In this document: positions 24,362 to 28,645 of the stretch, one piece after another
Position numbering within the stretch: the first letter of the stretch is position 1
Layout: every line of letters starts with the position of its first letter
Assembly (NCBI GenBank): GCA_046047235.1
Contig: JBJOII010000046.1
Coordinates: 1-28,645 of the forward strand
Reading direction: 5' to 3'
Length of the DNA stretch: 28,645 nt
Source: JBMTVN01 sp046047235
Lineage (GTDB): Bacteria > Verrucomicrobiota > Verrucomicrobiia > Limisphaerales > JAHDYP01
Made by a program: the position numbers and the translations under genes
Notes under the pieces: generated by a model
The model's input: the letters and a program-made list of their open reading frames with translations, nothing else
What the model was told of the DNA's origin: nothing
Database searches by the model: none

Positions 24362-26581
24362 ATGCCAGCCAACCCAAACGTTTCAAGACCACACCCCACA
24401 AAATCCCTTTCCTCCAGCCCCACCCCGGCCCTTAATAAACCCGTGCCTCCTAAAACCGTCCGCCCCAGCCCAATCCCCGACCGCTCCCGCTCCGTGCTGC
24501 TCGCCCTCAGCCTCACCCTCGGCAGCACCTTCCTCCTGCCAGCCATAGCCACCGCCAAAATCCCCAGGGAACTCTGGGTCGCCCTCGACGGCAAAGACAC
24601 CAACGAAGGCTCCAAATCTGAACCGCTCGCCACTCTCGAAGGCGCCCGCGACCGTATCCGCCTGCTCCGCCAGGAGGATGACCTCCCCAAAAACGGCATC
24701 ACCGTCTGGATTCGCGGCGGCACCTACCCCCGCTGGCAAACCTTCGAACTCACCGCCGAGGACAGTGGCACCGAAACCAGCCCCATCTCTTACCGCAACG
24801 TCAAAAATGAAGCCGTCACCCTCCTCGGCGGCCGCAGTATCCGCTTCAGCCCCCTCAAGGACCCCGCCATCCTCCAACGCCTCGGCCCCGTCGCCCGCGC
24901 CGCCGTCCAAGTCGCCGACCTCCCCGCCCAAGGCATCCAGGATTTCGGCCACCTCACGTCCCGGGGATTCGGCCGCTCCACCCAAACCGCCCACCTGGAG
25001 CTGTTCGCCAACGGACAACCCATGACCCTCGCCCGCTGGCCCAATACCGGCGATTGGCTCTCCATCTCCGGTATCCCCAAAGACACCGCCACCGGGGATG
25101 AACACGGAGGCCAACTCGGCCAACTCGAAGGCGGATTCCTCCTCGATCACTCCCGCCCCCGCCGCTGGCAACCCTCCACCAACTGGTGGGTCCACGGTTA
25201 CTGGGCCTGGGACTGGGCCAACTCCTACGAACAGGTCGCCTCCATCAGCAACAACGGCCTCATCCACACCACCCCGCCCCATGGCCTCTACGGCTTCCGC
25301 AAAGGCCAACGCTTCTACTTCCTCAACATCCTCGAGGAACTCGATACCCCGGGCGAATATTACGTCGATACCACCACCGGCCAACTCTACTTCTGGCCCC
25401 CGCTCGACTCCGCCAATGCCTCCACCATCGTCTCCCTCCTCAATACCCCCATCATCCGCACCCGCAACACTTCGCATGTCACTTTCCACGGCCTCGCCCT
25501 CGAGGCCGGACGCAGCCACGGCATCGACATCACCGACGGCAGCCACTGCGTCATCACAAGCTGCCGCCTCCGCAACCTCGGTAACCACGGCATCACCATC
25601 ACCGGAGGAACCAATCACGAAGTCCTCCACTGCGATATCCTCAACACCGGCGACGGTGGCGTCATCCTCTCCGGCGGCGACCGTACCACCCTCGAACCCG
25701 CATCCCACCTCGTCGAGAACAACCACTTCCATCACCAGGGCCGGTGGTCCAAATGCTACGTCCCCGCCATCCAGCTCAGCGGCGTCGGCCACCTCGCCCG
25801 CAACAACCTCATCCACGACCATCCCCATTGCGCCATCCTCTTCGCGGGCAATAACCACCGCATCGAATTCAACGAAATCCATCACATCGCCCTCGAAACC
25901 GGCGACGTAGGCGCCATCTACACCGGCCGCGATTGGACCTACCGCGGCAACCGTATCGTCCATAATTTCATCCACGATACCGGCGGCGTCGGCATGGGCT
26001 CCATGGGCGTCTACATGGACGACTGTGTCAGCGGCACCACCATCTCCGGCAACCTCTTCAAAAACGTCCAGCGCGCCGTCTTCCTCGGCGGCGGCCGTGA
26101 TCACCAGGTCGAGAATAACGTCTTCCTCAATTGCCACCCCGCCGTCGCCGTCGATGGCCGCGGCCTCGATGCCTCACCCGTCTGGCACAACATGGTCTAC
26201 CGCACCATGAAAGACCGCCTCGCCGATGTCCCCGCCGACCTCTACCGCAAACGTTACCCCGAACTCTCCGACCTCGATCCCTTTTACCAGGTCGATACCG
26301 GCGTCCCCCCGGAAAACAACCGTATCAGCGGCAACATCTCCCTCGGGGGCGAATGGCTCACCGTCAACTGGCACGCCGCAACCTCCATGCTCGGCCTCGA
26401 AAACAACCTCGTGAACCCGGAAACAGCCTTCCGCAACCCCGACGAATACGACTTCCGCCTCCACAAAAAATCCCCCGCGCGCGACCTCAACATTCCCGAA
26501 ATCCCCTTCGACCGCATGGGCCTTTACCCCAGCGATGCCCGACGAGACCTCGAACGCACCTTCGGCACCGCCGACGAATAA
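24362..26581 (+). CDS. Secreted right-handed parallel beta-helix protein, possible glycoside hydrolase
   Basis: A 739-residue protein from ATG 24362. A Pro/Ser-rich N-terminus precedes an export segment (about 43-65, VLLALSLTLGSTFLLPAIATA); GTG 24443 would give a more normal signal peptide and may be the true start. After it, LWVALDGKDTNEGSKSEPLA and TLEGARDRIRLL, then VWIRGGTYPRW, are the usual opening of secreted beta-helix polysaccharide enzymes. Residues about 390-620 carry repeated helix turns (HGIDITDGSHCVITSCRLRN, HGITITGGTNHEVLHCDILN, NNRIEFNEI-like, GTTISGNLFKNVQRAVFLGG). The layout resembles GH141-type and pectate-lyase-like proteins, but I cannot assign catalytic residues. The frame extends upstream to 23939 over thrC and that part is rejected. 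The substrate is probably a plant or algal polysaccharide, by inference only. Confidence 0.82.
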   Translation: MPANPNVSRPHPTKSLSSSPTPALNKPVPPKTVRPSPIPDRSRSVLLALSLTLGSTFLLPAIATAKIPRELWVALDGKDTNEGSKSEPLATLEGARDRIRLLRQEDDLPKNGITVWIRGGTYPRWQTFELTAEDSGTETSPISYRNVKNEAVTLLGGRSIRFSPLKDPAILQRLGPVARAAVQVADLPAQGIQDFGHLTSRGFGRSTQTAHLELFANGQPMTLARWPNTGDWLSISGIPKDTATGDEHGGQLGQLEGGFLLDHSRPRRWQPSTNWWVHGYWAWDWANSYEQVASISNNGLIHTTPPHGLYGFRKGQRFYFLNILEELDTPGEYYVDTTTGQLYFWPPLDSANASTIVSLLNTPIIRTRNTSHVTFHGLALEAGRSHGIDITDGSHCVITSCRLRNLGNHGITITGGTNHEVLHCDILNTGDGGVILSGGDRTTLEPASHLVENNHFHHQGRWSKCYVPAIQLSGVGHLARNNLIHDHPHCAILFAGNNHRIEFNEIHHIALETGDVGAIYTGRDWTYRGNRIVHNFIHDTGGVGMGSMGVYMDDCVSGTTISGNLFKNVQRAVFLGGGRDHQVENNVFLNCHPAVAVDGRGLDASPVWHNMVYRTMKDRLADVPADLYRKRYPELSDLDPFYQVDTGVPPENNRISGNISLGGEWLTVNWHAATSMLGLENNLVNPETAFRNPDEYDFRLHKKSPARDLNIPEIPFDRMGLYPSDARRDLERTFGTADE

Positions 26582-26645
26582 TCACGGAACTGGCCGCACT
26601 CCGACTGATCAGTCCGATGCAAATCCTCCACCCTCAACACGACCG

Positions 26646-26785
26646 CGCCATCGAAATCGAGCGCGCCTACTTGCCGCGTTCTACGCGGCGGCGCGTGTCA
26701 CCAGAGGACCGTAGAGAGAAAACAGTAGCACCCCTCTCCCCTCTCCTCTCTCCCTGCGGTCCGCCACACGGACCGCAATAGCCCT
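26646..26785 (+). repeat. Composite extragenic repeat, copy C
   Basis: Begins in CGCCATCGAAATCGAGCGCG and lacks the GTCATTGCACCCAACC lead of copies A and B. Hairpin 1 is CCGCGT (26674-26679) / ACGCGG (26683-26688) with loop TCT; hairpin 2 is GCGGTCCG (26756-26763) / CGGACCGC (26769-26776) with loop CCACA. Between them the core GACCGTAGAGAGAAAACAGT differs from A and B at a few bases. It lies 22 kb from the other copies. Confidence 0.85.
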
Positions 26786-26814
26786 CTGCGCCTCCACCTC
26801 TCGCGCGAAGCGCC

Positions 26815-26930
26815 TCTCTCCCTAACTCCCAGCTCCCAGCTCCTAGCTCCCGTGCCGCCTACGCGGCACTACCCTCAGCCCTAAGCGCTCAGCCCTCAGC
26901 GCTATGCCCTTACCCCTTACCGCTTACCGC
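26815..26930 (-). repeat. Low-complexity phrase repeats with a hairpin
   Basis: Words of CTCCCAGCTCCCAGC, CCCTCAGCCC and TTACCGCTTACCGCTC type abut the stop codon of the propeller-barrel gene. A 7-bp hairpin GTGCCGC (26852-26858) / GCGGCAC (26863-26869), loop CTAC, lies inside. The order of modules after the stop matches that after the sulfatase stop. Confidence 0.75.
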
Positions 26931-28645
26931 TCACCCCTTCTCCACAAACCCGTGATACATCCCCATGTAATACGGCAGCAGAAATACCGTCCCCGCACCC
27001 AACACACCCCCTCCACCCCCGTAATCCAGGCGGAAGGGATCCGTGTTCCAATGGTTGAAATGCCGATTCTCCACCGGCAACACCTTGCCGCCCACCCGGT
27101 GCCCCCGCCCCCGCTCCGCCTCGTAGATGTCCGACATCGCCGGTGGACGCAAAAACTCAATGTCCAGCCGATGACTGTTCCGCAACGACCAGTCCAACCG
27201 GTCCAACGGAAAACCCCTGAGCGTTGCTATCGAATCCTCAAACCAATCTCCCCACGGATCCATCGGATAGGTCCCCCAATTGTTCCTCGCCTCCTGTCCC
27301 AAACCATGTGCCGCATAGGCAAAGTTGAAAAACGGATTCATCTCCGTCCACTCGTTCGCCCAGTAACGCAAAAACGACCAGCGCACCTGCACCTTCAACG
27401 CCTCGTCCCGTGAATACCGCAGCAAACTGTAGTAACACATGAACGCCATCTCATCGTCCGACTGATTACCCGACCCCACCCCCTGCTGCACCTTCGGATA
27501 CATCAGGTTCTGCCCGTACCCGTGTTGGTCGATCAACTCGCGCGACGCCCGCTCATACTTCCCATCCCCCGTGACATACGCCGCCACCGACAAATAACTC
27601 AGCATGCTCAATGAGTTCAGCCCACGCTCCGCCCACCACCGCGGATCCGCATTCAAGGACTCCGGCCCAAATACCGCCCAGCGCGTCGGCAACCCGTCGT
27701 GATCCACCAACACATACCGGTGAGCCAACAAATGATCGGTCAAATCCCGCACCACCTCGCGCACCCGCTCACGCTCAGCCTCATCCCCCGCACACAGCTC
27801 ATAATACAACGGATAAAAGAAATAATGGCCGTCCAGCTCATCACTGCTCGTGTCACTCTTCCAATACCACTTCCCATCCGCACTCTTCGGCCAGCGCGGC
27901 TCAATCACCTTCCATAACCCATCCCCCTTCTGCGATTCCCTGTCCCGCTCAACCCGGCCCACATTCGGATCCGGCCAATCCACCGGCCTTATGGTCCGTG
28001 CCACAAATCCCTTCGCCGCCTCGACCTCACCCCCCTGCGTCACTTTCTGCAAAAACCGCAACGCCTCAAACGCCTGCTTCGCCCGCTCCAAACATGCCGC
28101 ATCCCCCGTCGCCCCATACCCAAAACACTCCCCCGCCCCATACATCGCCGTCCATAACCCGTCATTGTCGCTATCCTGCGGAGCCGCCGTAGACCGATCC
28201 CCCGCCACCCGCAACGGTGCCTCCGCCACATACCCAAAAGGCGTCCGCTTCACATACCGCTCAATCTCCCCCTCATAAAACGCCGCCTTCTCCGCCAAGG
28301 TCATCCCCCTCCACCCCACCGCACCCAACCCACCGTCGGTCACCACCCACGCCGTCCCCAAACCATCCACACTCACCCGCCTCACATCATCACCCGGCAA
28401 CCACCTCCGACCCTGCCGATAATGCCACCCCGCTCCATCCCACCGCACTAAACCCTGGCCCGCTGCAAACCACACCTCCCCATCCGGCCCCGCAGCCAGT
28501 CCCCGAAAATCACTCACCGGCAAACCATCCCGCCCCTCATAGAACTCCCAGCCCGATTCATTCCGGCAACCCACCCCCGCCTGAACCCCAAACCACAACC
28601 GGCCCCGACTATCAAACACCACTCCCTGAACATCACTCACTGCCC
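26931..28645 (-). CDS. Regulator-propeller repeats fused to an alpha/alpha-barrel-like domain (partial)
   Basis: The frame is open to the right edge, so the N-terminus, probably with a signal peptide and more propeller, is missing; the GTG at 28640 is just an internal codon. Visible are 571 codons. The first 110 or so contain two-component-regulator propeller blades: GVVFDSRGRLWFGVQAGV, GLPVSDFRGLAAGPDGEVWF followed by AAGQGLVRWDG, and VDGLGTAWVVTDGGLGAVGW. From about 118 the sequence becomes helical, with DNDGLWTAMYGAGECFGYGA, LDGHYFFYPLYYEL, RGLNSLSMLSYLSVAAYVTGD and SDDEMAFMCYYSLLRY, suggesting an (alpha/alpha)6 barrel like those of glycosidases and lyases. No kinase or DNA-binding part is present at the C-terminus. 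Specific activity is unknown. Confidence 0.75.
   Translation of the reverse strand, partial: AVSDVQGVVFDSRGRLWFGVQAGVGCRNESGWEFYEGRDGLPVSDFRGLAAGPDGEVWFAAGQGLVRWDGAGWHYRQGRRWLPGDDVRRVSVDGLGTAWVVTDGGLGAVGWRGMTLAEKAAFYEGEIERYVKRTPFGYVAEAPLRVAGDRSTAAPQDSDNDGLWTAMYGAGECFGYGATGDAACLERAKQAFEALRFLQKVTQGGEVEAAKGFVARTIRPVDWPDPNVGRVERDRESQKGDGLWKVIEPRWPKSADGKWYWKSDTSSDELDGHYFFYPLYYELCAGDEAERERVREVVRDLTDHLLAHRYVLVDHDGLPTRWAVFGPESLNADPRWWAERGLNSLSMLSYLSVAAYVTGDGKYERASRELIDQHGYGQNLMYPKVQQGVGSGNQSDDEMAFMCYYSLLRYSRDEALKVQVRWSFLRYWANEWTEMNPFFNFAYAAHGLGQEARNNWGTYPMDPWGDWFEDSIATLRGFPLDRLDWSLRNSHRLDIEFLRPPAMSDIYEAERGRGHRVGGKVLPVENRHFNHWNTDPFRLDYGGGGGVLGAGTVFLLPYYMGMYHGFVEKG

Larger units (their letters stand above)
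26582..26930 (+). other. Repeat-filled convergent intergenic region
   Basis: These 349 bases lie between the beta-helix stop (plus) and the propeller-barrel stop (minus). No gene is credible here. About 60 unique bases are followed by composite repeat copy C, then pyrimidine-rich words (CTCCCAGCTCCCAGCTCCTA), a hairpin, and phrase repeats running to the next stop codon. Confidence 0.75.

Noticed and set aside
24383..26137. A 584-residue minus-strand frame opposite the beta-helix gene
   Set aside because: It is an antisense shadow with Ala/Asp/Glu/Gly/Val bias and no recognisable domain.

Overview
This window is a high-GC bacterial chromosome segment. It most likely comes from the Planctomycetota/Verrucomicrobiota group, with Verrucomicrobiota favoured. 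This is inferred from gene content: a secreted sulfatase with a SEDNGP metal-site motif, an HzsA-related multihaem beta-propeller protein, a class II (B12-dependent) ribonucleotide reductase, secreted beta-helix and alpha/alpha-barrel carbohydrate-type proteins, and starts that mostly lack a Shine-Dalgarno. No 16S or other marker is present, so the assignment is tentative. I see no phage, IS element, CRISPR array or tRNA.

Layout. 1-1383 (minus): thioredoxin reductase trxB, a TAATG-coupled rhodanese, and the first 37 codons of an unknown gene. 1487-3864 (plus): a SAM hydrolase and a LarA-type nickel racemase. 3865-4567: two copies of a structured extragenic repeat plus low-complexity phrases. 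4568-6472 (minus): a secreted sulfatase. 6730-7356 (plus): a Mn-type superoxide dismutase with a strong terminator, convergent with a minus-strand group of secreted PHP phosphoesterase, pabB and hisH (10761-7462). 12823-10866 (minus): a LOG-family protein and an M16 peptidase. 16084-12953 (minus): nrdJ, with a candidate NrdR operator in its promoter and a strong terminator. 20711-16346 (minus): two secreted c-type cytochrome/propeller proteins. 21331-22911 (plus): metG, convergent with thrC (24301-22943, minus). 24362-26581 (plus): a secreted beta-helix protein. 26582-26930: a third copy of the extragenic repeat. 26931-28645 (minus, partial): a regulator-propeller/alpha-alpha-barrel protein.

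Two themes run through the window. Conserved housekeeping genes (trxB, sod, hisH, pabB, nrdJ, metG, thrC) alternate with secreted accessory proteins (sulfatase, PHP, cytochromes, beta-helix, propeller-barrel) suited to polysaccharide use and extracytoplasmic redox chemistry. The plus strand is also very C-rich and G-poor whichever strand is coding, most extremely in the accessory genes and intergenic repeats. All three copies of the composite repeat lie between convergent gene ends.

The best candidates for something undescribed are the composite repeat family, the two-gene multihaem propeller operon with its HzsA-like member, and the regulator-propeller fused to a catalytic-looking barrel. 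All positions and motif matches were read by eye; no database search was possible.
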